Source of the DNA: Clostridiaceae bacterium
GTDB taxonomy: Bacteria > Bacillota > Clostridia > Saccharofermentanales > Fastidiosipilaceae
Length of the DNA stretch: 33,910 nucleotides
Assembly (NCBI GenBank): GCA_012800515.1
Contig: JAAZJE010000053.1
Location: forward strand, 1-33,910
Reading direction: 5' to 3'
Positions 1-13,932 of this stretch are shown piece by piece. The stretch's first letter is position 1, and every line of letters begins with the position of its first letter. The position numbers and the translations under genes are program-made. The notes beneath the pieces were generated by a model. That model was not told the origin of the DNA, searched no databases, and was given only the letters and a program-made list of their open reading frames with translations.

Positions 1-875
1 GCCCCGGTGGCACGCATCTGTTCCGCCCGCGCGGTAATCTCTCGTACCGAGTCGGCCTTGAAATCGCGCGGTTTCGACTGTTCGCTGAAGCTGTCAACCA
101 GTTGACGGTCCAGCTCCGTCATCCGCAGGCCGTTGATAGCGGGGATCTCGGAATTTTCCCCTTGACGGATTGTCTCCCACGTATAGGCACTAATCGCTAA
201 TTTTATCCCGCTAACTTCCTTGATGAGAATCGGCGATTCTTCCGGCGTAAGGCGCGCTCCGACCGTATCCAGGCCAGCCGCCCGCAGAACCTGCAGGGTC
301 CGTTGCAGACCCGCCGTTTTGCGGTCAAGAATATGATTGTTCGCCGTTACCGCACAATGGAAGCCGGCCGCGGCACAGGCCTCGGCCAACTCATCCGGTG
401 CTGAAAAGAGTGGGAATCCCTTGTAAGGTGCGCCTCCGAAAGTACCTTCCATATTGAAAATAGCGTAGTCGAGCTTAGCAATCTCCGGACGCAGATAGTC
501 GAACATATAGTTGTAATCATAGCTGCCGTCACCGGTGGCGCCGCCGCGGATTACGGGATCATGCATCAGCATATCGCCGACCATCCCGATCCGAATCCGC
601 ACTGTGGGCTCGGGCGTCGGGGTAGGGGTCGGCATCGGCGTCGGTGTCGGCGTCGGCGTCAGCGTCGGGGTAGGGGTCGGAGCCGGCGTCGGGGTCGGAG
701 AGGGAGACTCGGTAACAGCAGGCGAAACCGAACCGGAGTCCCCGCTTGGCAGGGGCAGGCGGGAGCAGGCCGTCGTCAAAAGCGATAGGACGATCAGTAG
801 CAGAAGCAAAAAAAACCCGGCAGACCGCCGACAGGCCTGAGCCTGCTTTCCGAGTCTGCCGGATTTACGAGTCAT
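1..875 (-). CDS. CapA-family (poly-gamma-glutamate synthesis/metallophosphatase-like) lipoprotein, N-terminal part; C-terminus runs off the window
   Basis: Manual translation from ATG at 875(-): [37 protein letters not shown] (signal peptide + lipobox), Pro/Thr linker ([17 protein letters not shown]), then [21 protein letters not shown]...[30 protein letters not shown]...[37 protein letters not shown], typical of CapA. Open to the window edge, so absent from the ORF track. Confidence 0.88.
   Translation of the reverse strand, partial: MTRKSGRLGKQAQACRRSAGFFLLLLLIVLSLLTTACSRLPLPSGDSGSVSPAVTESPSPTPTPAPTPTPTLTPTPTPTPMPTPTPTPEPTVRIRIGMVGDMLMHDPVIRGGATGDGSYDYNYMFDYLRPEIAKLDYAIFNMEGTFGGAPYKGFPLFSAPDELAEACAAAGFHCAVTANNHILDRKTAGLQRTLQVLRAAGLDTVGARLTPEESPILIKEVSGIKLAISAYTWETIRQGENSEIPAINGLRMTELDRQLVDSFSEQSKPRDFKADSVREITARAEQMRATG
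808..862 (-). terminator. Rho-independent terminator downstream of rpoC, inside the capA-like 5' coding region
   Basis: On the - strand: CCGGCAGAC (862-854), 28-nt loop with inner CAGGC-TCAG-GCCTG hairpin, GTCTGCCGG (825-817), G, then T8 (815-808). Confidence 0.85.
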
Positions 876-900
876 ACTTTTCAAAAGATCCCGCCTATGT

Positions 901-4962
<4,062 letters not shown>

Positions 4963-4972
4963 CGTTTTCTCC

Positions 4973-7900
4973 TTAATCTTCCTCGTCTTCTTCCGCTTGC
5001 AGTTCCATCTGTGCGTCGAGATGCTTGCCCAGACGGTTGTAAAGCTCCATTGCGCTGAGATTGTCGAAGCTCAGCTCGCCGTCCTTGTTTAATTGGCCGG
5101 TGCTGTAGCCGCGACCTCCCGGATCGGACTGTAAGTCAGGTAGGAATACGCTGGGCAGGCCGGTTGGGGCACGGCCCGGTAGACGGTCGCCCGCCTCGTC
5201 TTCCTGATATTCGATCCGCACATCGAGACCCAGGCTCTGCATTTCTTTGACCAGAACCTTAAAGGACTCGGGAATGCCCGGATCGGGTATGTTCTCTCCC
5301 TTGATAATCGCCTCATAGGTTCGCGTACGTCCGCGGACATCGTCCGATTTGACGGTAAGGATCTCTCGTAGGGTGAAGGCGGCTCCATAGGCCTTGAGCG
5401 CCCAGACCTCCATCTCCCCGAAGCGCTGACCGCCGAACTGAGCTTTACCGCCCAGGGGTTGCTGAGTCACCAGCGAGTACGGCCCGGTCGAACGGGCATG
5501 GATTTTGTCGTCAACCAGGTGGAGCAGTTTCATGTAGTACATGATGCCGACCGTGATGCGGTTATCGAAAGGCTCGCCGGTGCGGCCGTCATAGACAACT
5601 GTCTTTCCGTCGGGATCCATGCCGGCCCGGGCAAAGATTTCACTGATATCGCTTTCGCTGGCGCCGTCAAAGACCGGGGTAGCCACCTTAATACCGAGGA
5701 TCTGCGCCGCCCGCCCGAGATGAACCTCAAGCAGCTGACCGATATTCATACGCGAAGGCACGCCTAGCGGGTTTAGAACCACGTCGAGTGGGGTGCCGTC
5801 GGCGAGGAAAGGCATATCTTCTTCCGGCAAAATCCGGGAAATGACGCCTTTGTTTCCGTGACGACCGGCCATTTTATCGCCGACCGAGACTTTGCGTTTC
5901 TGAGCGACGTAGACACGCACCATGCGATTGACACCGTGCTTCAACTCGTCGTCGTTCTCGCGGGTAAAAGTCTTGACATTGACCACGATGCCGGACTCCC
6001 CGTGCGGAACCCGCAGTGAAGCATCGCGGACTTCGCGGACTTTTTCACCGAAGATAGCCCGATAGAGGCGCTCTTCCGGGGTCAGTTCGGTTTCACCCTT
6101 CGGTGTAACCTTTCCGACGAGGATATCGCCGGACACTACTTCGGCGCCGACGCGAATCACGCCCTGGTCGTCGAGATGCGCCAGGATATCGTCGCTGACG
6201 TTGGGAATCTCACGAGTGATTTCCTCGGGCCCCAGCTTCGTATCGCGAGCTTCGCACTCATATTCCTCTATATGGATCGAAGTAAAGACATCGTCCCGAA
6301 CCAGACGTTCGCTGATCAGGACCGCGTCTTCATAGTTATAGCCTTCCCAGGTCATAAAGCCGACCAGGACATTGCGGCCGAGCGCTAACTCCCCGTTATC
6401 GGTCGAGGCTCCGTCGGCAATGATCTCTCCCTTCTCGACCCGGTCACCGACCTTGACCAGCGGGAATTGATTGACGCAGGTACCTTGGTTGGAGCGACGA
6501 TATTTCGAGAGACGGTAGACGTCCTGCTCCAGCGTGCCGGTCGTGATAACGATCTGGTCGGAGGAAATGGAATCGACCTCGCCGCCGCGACGGGCAATGA
6601 CGCAGGTCCCCGAGTCGCGGGCGGCACGGTATTCCATGCCGGTGCCGACGATGGGCGAATCGGTGCGAATCAACGGTACCGCCTGACGCTGCATGTTCGA
6701 GCCCATGAGAGCACGGTTGGCGTCGTCATTGCTGAGGAAGGGAATCAGCGAGGTGGCGACCGAAACCAGCTGCTTTGGCGAAACGTCCATATATTCGACT
6801 TCTGCCGGATTGACCTCAAGGAATTTGTCGAGCCAGCGCACCGTGACCTTTGGGGAGAGGAAATAGCCGTCCGCGTCCAACTCCTCATTGGCCTGGGCGA
6901 TATAGTAATTGTCCTCCTGATCCGCCGTCATGTAGCGAATCTGATCCGTCACACGTCCGGTCGCACTGTCGACGACGCGGAAAGGCGTTTCGATGAAGCC
7001 GTAGCGGTTAATCCGTGCGTAAGTGGCCAGGGAGTTGATCAGACCGATATTCGGTCCTTCCGGAGTCTCGATCGGGCAGATGCGTCCGTAGTGCGAAGTG
7101 TGAACGTCGCGGACTTCGAAATTTGCTCGGTCGCGGCTCAGACCGCCGGGGCCGAGAGCCGAAAGGCGGCGCTTATGCGTCAGCTCGGCCAGCGGATTGG
7201 GCTGGTCGAGGAACTGCGACAATTGCGAAGAGCCGAAGAACTCTTTAATTGCGGCACTGATCGGTCTAGTGTTGATCAGCGTCTGCGGAGTGGCGGCTGA
7301 GGCATCCGAGATCGTGCCCATACGCTCGCGTATCACCCGCTCCATGCGGGCAAAGCCGATGCGAACCTGGTTCTGGAGCAGTTCTCCAACCGAGCGGACA
7401 CGGCGGTTCCCCAGATGGTCGATATCGTCGGTATGACCGATACCCTCGGGGATACCGACCAGATAGCTGACGGTCGCGAGAATATCCTCGACAACCAGAT
7501 GACGCGGGCAGAGTTCGGAAGCGCGTTGCTCCATAAGCTCCATCAATTCGGCCGCGACATCCCCGTTGCCGGCCTTGACTTCTTCGATAATTTCGCTGAG
7601 GACGCGGAAACGCACCATTTCGTGCAGACCAATCGCCTCCGGATCGACAGCTTCAAGCTCCCCGGCGGTAAAGAAATTGGCCAGACAGGGAAGGATTTCG
7701 ACGCGATCGTTGCCCATGACCGGAGAGAGTGTCGATGTTTCGGTGATGACACTGCCCTCATGGCGACGTACCTTAATCACGATCTCATTGATACCGGCGT
7801 TCTGAATCCGGTGGGCGAGCGCATCCGTGATAACTTCATTGGCATCGGCCAGGATCTCACCATATGCGGTCACGACCGGATGGGTAGTTAGATGCCCCTT

Positions 7901-8758
7901 GATACGGGCGGCGAGGGAAAGCTTCTTGTTTACCTTATATATGCCGACTTTCGCCAAATCGTAGCGGCGGCGGTCGAAGAACATACTGCGAATCAGTTGC
8001 TCGGCGCTCTCAATCGTCACCGGCTCGCCGGGACGCAGCTTACGGTACAGCTCCTGGAGCCCTTCGATCCGATTGGTCGTCTGGTCTTTTTCGAGCGTGG
8101 CCATAATCAGGTCGCCGGAACCAAAAGCGGCGGTAATATCCTCGTTCGTACCGTAACCCAGTGCGCGTAGCAGAACCGTCAGCGGTATCTTGCGCGAACG
8201 GTCAACCTTGACATAGAGCACGCCCTTGTTGTCCATCTCGTACTCCAGCCAAGCACCGCGGTTCGGTATAATTGTCCCACCCAACAGGCGCCGCTCGGTG
8301 CGCGAATCTTTCGTAATTGAAAAATAAACACCCGGAGATCGAACCAGCTGGCTGATGACTACCCTCTCGGCACCGTTGATAATAAAGGTACCCGTATCGG
8401 TCATAATCGGGAATTCCCCAATATAAATCATCTGCTCCTTTATGCTGTTATCATTCTTGTTATGAAGCTGAACCTTCATGCGTAAGGGAGCGGCATAATT
8501 GGCGTCGCGCTCACGGCATTCGTCCATCGGATAGGTCGGATTATTCAGGTCAAATTCCGTCGCTATGAAAGACAATTCCATCGTCTTGGCAAAGTCCGTG
8601 ATCGGGGAAACGTCCCGCAACACTTCCATCAACCCTTCTTCAAGGAACCAATCGTAAGACTCCCGCTGTACCGCCACCAAGTCGGGGATATCCAGTACCT
8701 CCGTCAGGCGGGAGTAGGAATGCCGCTCGGCTTTTCCAAACTTAACAGGATGTATCAT
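4973..8758 (-). CDS. rpoB: DNA-directed RNA polymerase subunit beta
   Basis: 1261 aa; [83 protein letters not shown]. Confidence 0.99.
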   Translation of the reverse strand: MIHPVKFGKAERHSYSRLTEVLDIPDLVAVQRESYDWFLEEGLMEVLRDVSPITDFAKTMELSFIATEFDLNNPTYPMDECRERDANYAAPLRMKVQLHNKNDNSIKEQMIYIGEFPIMTDTGTFIINGAERVVISQLVRSPGVYFSITKDSRTERRLLGGTIIPNRGAWLEYEMDNKGVLYVKVDRSRKIPLTVLLRALGYGTNEDITAAFGSGDLIMATLEKDQTTNRIEGLQELYRKLRPGEPVTIESAEQLIRSMFFDRRRYDLAKVGIYKVNKKLSLAARIKGHLTTHPVVTAYGEILADANEVITDALAHRIQNAGINEIVIKVRRHEGSVITETSTLSPVMGNDRVEILPCLANFFTAGELEAVDPEAIGLHEMVRFRVLSEIIEEVKAGNGDVAAELMELMEQRASELCPRHLVVEDILATVSYLVGIPEGIGHTDDIDHLGNRRVRSVGELLQNQVRIGFARMERVIRERMGTISDASAATPQTLINTRPISAAIKEFFGSSQLSQFLDQPNPLAELTHKRRLSALGPGGLSRDRANFEVRDVHTSHYGRICPIETPEGPNIGLINSLATYARINRYGFIETPFRVVDSATGRVTDQIRYMTADQEDNYYIAQANEELDADGYFLSPKVTVRWLDKFLEVNPAEVEYMDVSPKQLVSVATSLIPFLSNDDANRALMGSNMQRQAVPLIRTDSPIVGTGMEYRAARDSGTCVIARRGGEVDSISSDQIVITTGTLEQDVYRLSKYRRSNQGTCVNQFPLVKVGDRVEKGEIIADGASTDNGELALGRNVLVGFMTWEGYNYEDAVLISERLVRDDVFTSIHIEEYECEARDTKLGPEEITREIPNVSDDILAHLDDQGVIRVGAEVVSGDILVGKVTPKGETELTPEERLYRAIFGEKVREVRDASLRVPHGESGIVVNVKTFTRENDDELKHGVNRMVRVYVAQKRKVSVGDKMAGRHGNKGVISRILPEEDMPFLADGTPLDVVLNPLGVPSRMNIGQLLEVHLGRAAQILGIKVATPVFDGASESDISEIFARAGMDPDGKTVVYDGRTGEPFDNRITVGIMYYMKLLHLVDDKIHARSTGPYSLVTQQPLGGKAQFGGQRFGEMEVWALKAYGAAFTLREILTVKSDDVRGRTRTYEAIIKGENIPDPGIPESFKVLVKEMQSLGLDVRIEYQEDEAGDRLPGRAPTGLPSVFLPDLQSDPGGRGYSTGQLNKDGELSFDNLSAMELYNRLGKHLDAQMELQAEEDEED

Positions 8759-8850
8759 CTCTTACCTCTCTTAAACTTCTGTTCACTGCGCCGGCCAAGC
8801 AGACGCTTTTGCTAAAAAGGGCACTTGCCGCCATTTTCAGCGCAACGCAT

Positions 8851-8879
8851 ATAGTAACATTCGGCCGAAAAACGATCAA
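8851..8879 (-). promoter_or_regulatory. Putative rpoBC promoter (extended -10)
   Basis: - strand TTGATC (8879-8874), 17-nt spacer, TACTAT (8856-8851) with upstream TGt (TGtTACTAT). Confidence 0.5.
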
Positions 8880-8917
8880 AGCTTTTTTTGCTCGGGTCGT
8901 TTTCGGCCTTTTTTTTT
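8863..8917 (+). terminator. Strong + strand intrinsic-terminator-like hairpin between rpoB and the upstream gene
   Basis: GGCCGAAAAACGATC (8863-8877) / GGTCGTTTTCGGCC (8895-8908), complementary with one bulged A and one G-T, followed by T9 (8909-8917). Confidence 0.65.
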
Positions 8918-8984
8918 GCATATTTTCTGGAATTATTCGGTCTTCACCGGAAAAAATTCGTGATTTTGTACAAAAGCTGCCCTT

Positions 8985-10739
8985 CTACTTGCGCTCTATA
9001 TAGCGTGCTCCGAAACCGCCATCGGTAATTTTATACTTCTCGGACGACCGGGCATCTTCCATAAACTTACTGTAGGCCTCTTCCCGCAACTGCTCGGTGA
9101 TCTCGAAATGCCACTGCTGCTGCGTACCGGGGTCAAGGTAGTAGTACATAACTACGGTATTTGCCTCGACCAAAACCGTCGCATCGCCAACCTTGCGCTC
9201 GGGGGAGAAAACCCATTTGCGCCCCTCCGTCGAGAAATAGGACGGCAGTGTCTTTTCCAGCACATCTCCGTTGGTCGCGCCGCTGTTTAGAGCCACTTCT
9301 ATCGCTCCCCGAAAAGTTGTCTCGTCGGTGGCTTTCTCGACCACCTCCTGCGCTAATTTGGCCAAGCGTTCTTTCTCAGCTTTGAGTGCCGTCTCGCGCT
9401 GTTCATCGAGTTTGGTCTTCTGCGCCTCCTGCTCTTTAGCGGAGAGCGTCACTCCGGGCGTTGGCACCGGTGTCGGAATATTCGGCTCCTTCACTCCCCA
9501 AGCGACATAGCCGATCCGCGGCAATACCGTCTCCGCTCGCTTCCGCTCTACGAAGTACAGCGCATAGACATTTCCGCTACTTTCGACCGCTGTCTTATCT
9601 CCGGGCTTACGCTCGGTGTCAAAGAGCCAGCCGGAAATCTCCTTCTGGTAAATTGAGCTGAGCCGCTGTTCGGACATCAGGCTGGTATCGACAGGCTCGG
9701 CTTTGGAATCATCCTTGGAATCTTTCTCGGAATCGTTCTTCTTAGCCTCCGCGTCGAGACGGGCATTCTCTTTGGCGAACTCCTCCGGGCTGTTAATCGC
9801 CGCCAGGAAATCCTCGGCTTCTTTTTTCGCCTTGGCCAGGTTCTCGGCAATCTGCTTTTCCCGCTCGGCAGCGGACAGCGTCGGGGTCGGCGCAGGCGTT
9901 ACGCCGCCGGTCACCGCCGGGCTCGGGCTCACTGACGGAGTCGGTGAAGCGCCGACCGCCGCCGGCTTGAACAGGCGCTGATGCCAGGTCACCTCATCAT
10001 AAGCATCCTTATGGTCGCCATAATATCCCTGCACCTCGTCGTCCGTAAAGGCAAAACCGGCTCTTTTTGTCTCGGCGTACTGACCGGCGAGCGCGGAACG
10101 CTCCAATATCGGCCGCAAAACCGCCGTCGTGATGCTGCGCCCGTATACTTGTTCCAGATAATTATCCGCTCCGAACTGCCCACCATAGCGCGTGCTAAGC
10201 TCATTAAAGAAATCGTCAATCTCAGCTCGATTTTCATCAGTAAGCGTTATATTCTCCGCCCGAGCCGCGTCGGACTGGATATAAATATCCCGAATACTCT
10301 CCGCTGCTGCTTTATCCAGAAAATCTCCCCACGTGTTGCTCTCACTGCTTTCGAGCCCGACCCCGGAATTGAGATCCAGTCGTCCGCTCGCATCCTGCGG
10401 CAACATTCCGTACGATGCCTGCTGGTCATAATAATAGCGCATATTATTCCAATAATAATTGTACTCGGCCGCATAGACATTATGCGAGCCGATCCGCAAA
10501 ACCGGGAATGCCGACCGGAAAACTCCCAGCCCGCTCAAAATCCAAAGTATCGCCGCCACAACCAGAACCGTAATGATAATCGGCAGGGCGATTCGCCATC
10601 CTCGCCCCTTGGGGGAAATCGGCTTATAACCGCCGTCCTTCGACCGCCGGGCGGCCAGCCGCTCGTCGCGCTCCCGACGAGCAACCTCGTACTTTCGTTC
10701 TTTATGTCGCGGCAAACTGCGCGCTCCTTTTTTACTCAC
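8985..10739 (-). CDS. Membrane-anchored SurA_N/parvulin-like foldase with two parvulin-like repeats
   Basis: 584 aa; GTG start after GGAGGT; basic N-terminus + TM helix (IALPIIITVLVVAAILWILSGLGV), SurA_N-like helical region, two segments ending WLFDTERKPGDKTAV...VYALYFVE and WVFSPERKVGDATVL...VVMYYYLD. Confidence 0.7.
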   Translation of the reverse strand: MSKKGARSLPRHKERKYEVARRERDERLAARRSKDGGYKPISPKGRGWRIALPIIITVLVVAAILWILSGLGVFRSAFPVLRIGSHNVYAAEYNYYWNNMRYYYDQQASYGMLPQDASGRLDLNSGVGLESSESNTWGDFLDKAAAESIRDIYIQSDAARAENITLTDENRAEIDDFFNELSTRYGGQFGADNYLEQVYGRSITTAVLRPILERSALAGQYAETKRAGFAFTDDEVQGYYGDHKDAYDEVTWHQRLFKPAAVGASPTPSVSPSPAVTGGVTPAPTPTLSAAEREKQIAENLAKAKKEAEDFLAAINSPEEFAKENARLDAEAKKNDSEKDSKDDSKAEPVDTSLMSEQRLSSIYQKEISGWLFDTERKPGDKTAVESSGNVYALYFVERKRAETVLPRIGYVAWGVKEPNIPTPVPTPGVTLSAKEQEAQKTKLDEQRETALKAEKERLAKLAQEVVEKATDETTFRGAIEVALNSGATNGDVLEKTLPSYFSTEGRKWVFSPERKVGDATVLVEANTVVMYYYLDPGTQQQWHFEITEQLREEAYSKFMEDARSSEKYKITDGGFGARYIERK

Positions 10740-10831
10740 AATAGGTTACCTCCGTTAAAAACAGAAACGCTATTATACACTCATTCGTAATTTATTTGAA
10801 TCGGGATTTATTGAAATCAAGTAACGCCGGT

Positions 10832-11482
10832 TCAGTCCTCTTTTCCTGTCTTTTCCCGTTTCTTCTTGTCTTTCGAAGCGTTTTGAGGGTAAAAACCGAG
10901 GCGACGAGCCCGGCTATAGAATGTCGACAGCTTCATATTGCATTTCTCGCAGATTTCCTGCGCCGTCATTCGCCGTTCCACCCAGGCCAAACACAATTGC
11001 GAAAATTTCTCCGGCAAAGGAGCGCGCGGCCGTCCCAATGGACGCCCTTCTTCCTTGGCTTTTTTCAGGCCAGCCTTGCGACGACGCGACCCGTAGTCGG
11101 CATCCAGGGAAACGAGGCTTCTTACCAGTCGCAGGATGCGGCGCCCCTCTTCCGTACGCGTGTCCAGGGCCGGCTCAATGAAGACAATGTCAACGCCTTT
11201 CCCCTGCAACCGATCCAAGGACGAAACCAAATCTATACTGTTTGCGCTCCAACAGGAAAAACAGTTTACGAAAACAACATCTCCCGGTCGAGCGTATTCC
11301 ATCAGCTTCTCCCGTTCTGCCAGTGACGGCCAGTTCAATGTTCCGGCGACATCTTTGTTCTCCTGCTCGACAAAGACTCTATCAAAGGGACCGTAAGGAT
11401 CTAGATTAACGGTCTGGCGCCCCATATCGCGCTCTTGGTCCTCCAGCCACACAAAAGCTATGCGCCGTCCGTTTTTTGCCAT
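10832..11482 (-). CDS. Serine-recombinase (resolvase) fold protein with C-terminal HTH, catalytic residues absent
   Basis: 216 aa; RPGDVVFVN, IDLVSSLDRLQGKGVDIVFIEPALDTRTEEGRRILRLVRSLVSLDADYGSRRRKAGLKKAKEEGRPLGRPR and HTH (MTAQEICEKCNMKLSTFYSRARRLGF) follow the resolvase pattern; the Y-x-R-V-S-T and D-R-x-x-R positions are not conserved. Confidence 0.75.
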   Translation of the reverse strand: MAKNGRRIAFVWLEDQERDMGRQTVNLDPYGPFDRVFVEQENKDVAGTLNWPSLAEREKLMEYARPGDVVFVNCFSCWSANSIDLVSSLDRLQGKGVDIVFIEPALDTRTEEGRRILRLVRSLVSLDADYGSRRRKAGLKKAKEEGRPLGRPRAPLPEKFSQLCLAWVERRMTAQEICEKCNMKLSTFYSRARRLGFYPQNASKDKKKREKTGKED

Positions 11483-11605
11483 CTTTTCACTCCATCTAAG
11501 TGGCGCCGTTCCACTACGCGCTCTCTCTTGCGCGCCGCTTCTCCCTGCGCCAACGCTCTAATCTGCACTGTATACCACTAACGCAGTATCTTCAACACAG
11601 GACTT

Positions 11606-13156
11606 TTATTCGTCCGGCGTTGCCCCTCGACTGCTGCGTTCACTCTCGTCAGTTACGTCATCCTCCGTTTCTTCCTGCTCCGGAACAATCTCCAGGAGCA
11701 GGCTGGCGATGCGCCTTTCCTCCATTTGCAGGACGGTGAACTTCATCCTGCCGACCTGAACCGAAGCCGGCTCTTCACAATCCGCATCGGGAATATAGCC
11801 CAACAGACCGATTACATAGCCGGCAACCGTGTCGTAGTCATCGTCCTCCTCGGGATAAACAAAATCGGGGATTTTGCGCGACGCTTCCGTTAAGTCGGTC
11901 AATCCGTCAATCGTCCAGCTTCCGTCCGGATTCTCCACAATTTCCAGATCCTCTTCGTCATACTCATCCTGAATGCTGCCTACAATCTCTTCCAGCAGAT
12001 CCTCAATCGTGACGATACCTGCGGTTCCGCCGTACTCGTCAATAACGATCGCCATCTGAATACGGCGATGCTGCATCTCGAAGAACAAGTCGTTGATGTT
12101 TTTACTCTCCGGGACAAAGAACGGCTCCCGGATTATCGCCTCGAGCCGGAAATCCGGTGTCAGGTCGGCATCGGCGGTTCGAGTCTCTCCGGGGTCGTCC
12201 GTCTGCTGCTTAAAAATGCGCTCGGCGACGCGCATAGTGTGACGCATCATATCCTTGACATAAAGCACGCCGATGATATCGTCGATCGTCTCGCGATATA
12301 CTGGAATTCGGCTGAAGCGCTCATTGACCGCCACATCGATGATTTCGTCGTACTCCGCCTCGATTTCCAGCGCAACGACATTTGTTCGGTGCGTCATAAT
12401 CTCCGAGACTTCCTTGTCGTTAAATTCAAAGACGTTCTCGATCATCTCCACTTCCGAGGAGTGAATCGAACCCGCCGCGAGTCCCACGTCAACCATGATG
12501 CGAATCTCCTCTTCTGTGACGTTTTGGGCGGCGTCGTCGGGCTTGATGCCGAACAGACGCAGCACTCCCCGCGTCGTCGCATCGAGCAACTTGGTTAGCG
12601 GCAGGAAAATGATATTGAAACTCCGCATTGTACCCGAAAGGCGGCGTGAGAGGATCTCGGGGTGGCGCAGAGCAATCTGCTTCGGAACCAACTCGCCAAA
12701 AATCAGTGAGATGAACGAGAGAATCAGGGTAACGAAGATAATCGAAATACTTTCGATCCAGGCACTGGCGCCGGTCGGATCGATCAGGTGCGCCAGATAG
12801 GTGGCAAAGCGATTGGCGGCAAAAGCGCTGGAGAGAAATCCGGTCAGGGTCACGCCGACCTGGATCGAAGCCAGGAAACGCCCGGAATTAGCAATCAGCC
12901 GCTGGAGACGCAAAGCGATTCTGTCTCCCTCTTCGGCCTGACGCTCTATTTTATTCTTATTCAGCGATATAACCGCCATTTCGGCGGCGGCAAACAGACC
13001 GTTAAGAAGAACCAGCAATAAAATCAGAAGGATATCCCCGAAAATCTGCCCCGCCGTCGGTGCGCTGTATACAACAGTTGTAGCGGACGCAGTCACGATC
13101 TCGATACGTACGCCAATCAACGAAAACAGATGGCGTATACTGTCACTTTCATCCAC
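11606..13156 (-). CDS. CNNM/CBS-pair/CorC_HlyC transporter-associated domain membrane protein
   Basis: 516 aa; N-terminal membrane segment (LILLLVLLNGLFAAAEMAVISLNKNKIERQAEEGD), FGELVPKQIALRHPE, CBS region, VIDEYGGTAGIVTIEDLLEEIVGSIQDEYDEE; AAGGAG RBS upstream. Confidence 0.93.
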   Translation of the reverse strand: MDESDSIRHLFSLIGVRIEIVTASATTVVYSAPTAGQIFGDILLILLLVLLNGLFAAAEMAVISLNKNKIERQAEEGDRIALRLQRLIANSGRFLASIQVGVTLTGFLSSAFAANRFATYLAHLIDPTGASAWIESISIIFVTLILSFISLIFGELVPKQIALRHPEILSRRLSGTMRSFNIIFLPLTKLLDATTRGVLRLFGIKPDDAAQNVTEEEIRIMVDVGLAAGSIHSSEVEMIENVFEFNDKEVSEIMTHRTNVVALEIEAEYDEIIDVAVNERFSRIPVYRETIDDIIGVLYVKDMMRHTMRVAERIFKQQTDDPGETRTADADLTPDFRLEAIIREPFFVPESKNINDLFFEMQHRRIQMAIVIDEYGGTAGIVTIEDLLEEIVGSIQDEYDEEDLEIVENPDGSWTIDGLTDLTEASRKIPDFVYPEEDDDYDTVAGYVIGLLGYIPDADCEEPASVQVGRMKFTVLQMEERRIASLLLEIVPEQEETEDDVTDESERSSRGATPDE

Positions 13157-13446
13157 TCAGGACTACTCCTTATGCAAATATTAAGCCTGGACGGCCGGAA
13201 TATACCTATTCTGGACTCAACCCAATCTTTGTACGCCTCATTCTATCCAAAAAGACGGACTTTATGCAAGCGGCATTTATTTATTGGGCTACGGGGCCGC
13301 GCACAGTGCCACTCACAAACAGCTCACAATCACAATTACAAACCGCCACTCACAAATAAAACCGCTCTCCCCTCACCAACCATCCAGTCCATTCCCCGCT
13401 ATTTCAGCTTTTACACAGTCAACTACAGGATTTCGGGTACTTGCCT

Positions 13447-13897
13447 GCATCGGCGACGCTCTTTTCGGCAACTTTACAGCTTGTGTCCCGCCGAAGAGCG
13501 TTGCCGATACCGCCGCAGGGACGTTAGTTGCAAAGTTGCCGAAAGCCCGTGGCGCTGGAGGCGCTAACAGATGTTTTTGGGAGCTGGCGACGCGGTTTTG
13601 GTGGCTGGCGACGGGGTTTTGGGCATCGGCGATGCTCTGTTCGGCAACTTTACAGCTTGTGTCCCGCCGAAGAGCGTTGCCGATGCCGCCGCAGGGACGT
13701 TAGTTGCAAAGTTGTCGAAAGCCCGTGGCGCTGGAGGCACTAACAGATGTTTTTGGAAGCAGGCGGCGCGGTTTTGGTGGCTGGCGACGGGGTTTTGGGC
13801 ATCGGCGATGCTCTTTTCGACAACTTTACAGCTTGTGTCCCGCCGAATAGCGTTGCCGATGCCGTCGCAGGGACGTTAGTTGCAAAGTTGCCGAAAG
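13447..13897. repeat. Tandem direct repeat, period 176 bp, about 2.5 copies, each with internal inverted repeats
   Basis: Units start at GCATCGGCGAyGCTCT: CAT at 13448, 13624 and 13800, both offsets 176 bp. Core TTCGrCAACTTTACAGCTTGTGTCCCGCCGAAkAGCGTTGCCGATrCCG...GCAGGGACGTTAGTTGCAAAGTTGyCGAAAG present in all three. Confidence 0.95.
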
Positions 13898-13932
13898 GCG
13901 TTCAGGCAGAAGCCCTAACGGCGTCTTGTGCC

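Noticed and set aside
535-840. + strand ORF with VGVGVG repeats
   Set aside because: Reverse-strand reading of the Pro/Thr linker of the capA-like lipoprotein; the - strand frame has a signal peptide, lipobox and CapA domain.
6467-7300. 277-aa + strand ORF opposite rpoB
   Set aside because: Antisense shadow ORF; same reasoning as for rpoC.
8809-9003. 64-aa + strand ORF upstream of rpoB
   Set aside because: Overlaps the hairpin/terminator and the foldase 3' end; no RBS or recognisable family.
11497-11513. Inverted repeat AGTGG-CGCCGTT-CCACT upstream of the resolvase-like gene
   Set aside because: Only a 5-bp stem; likely chance, though it could be tested as an operator.
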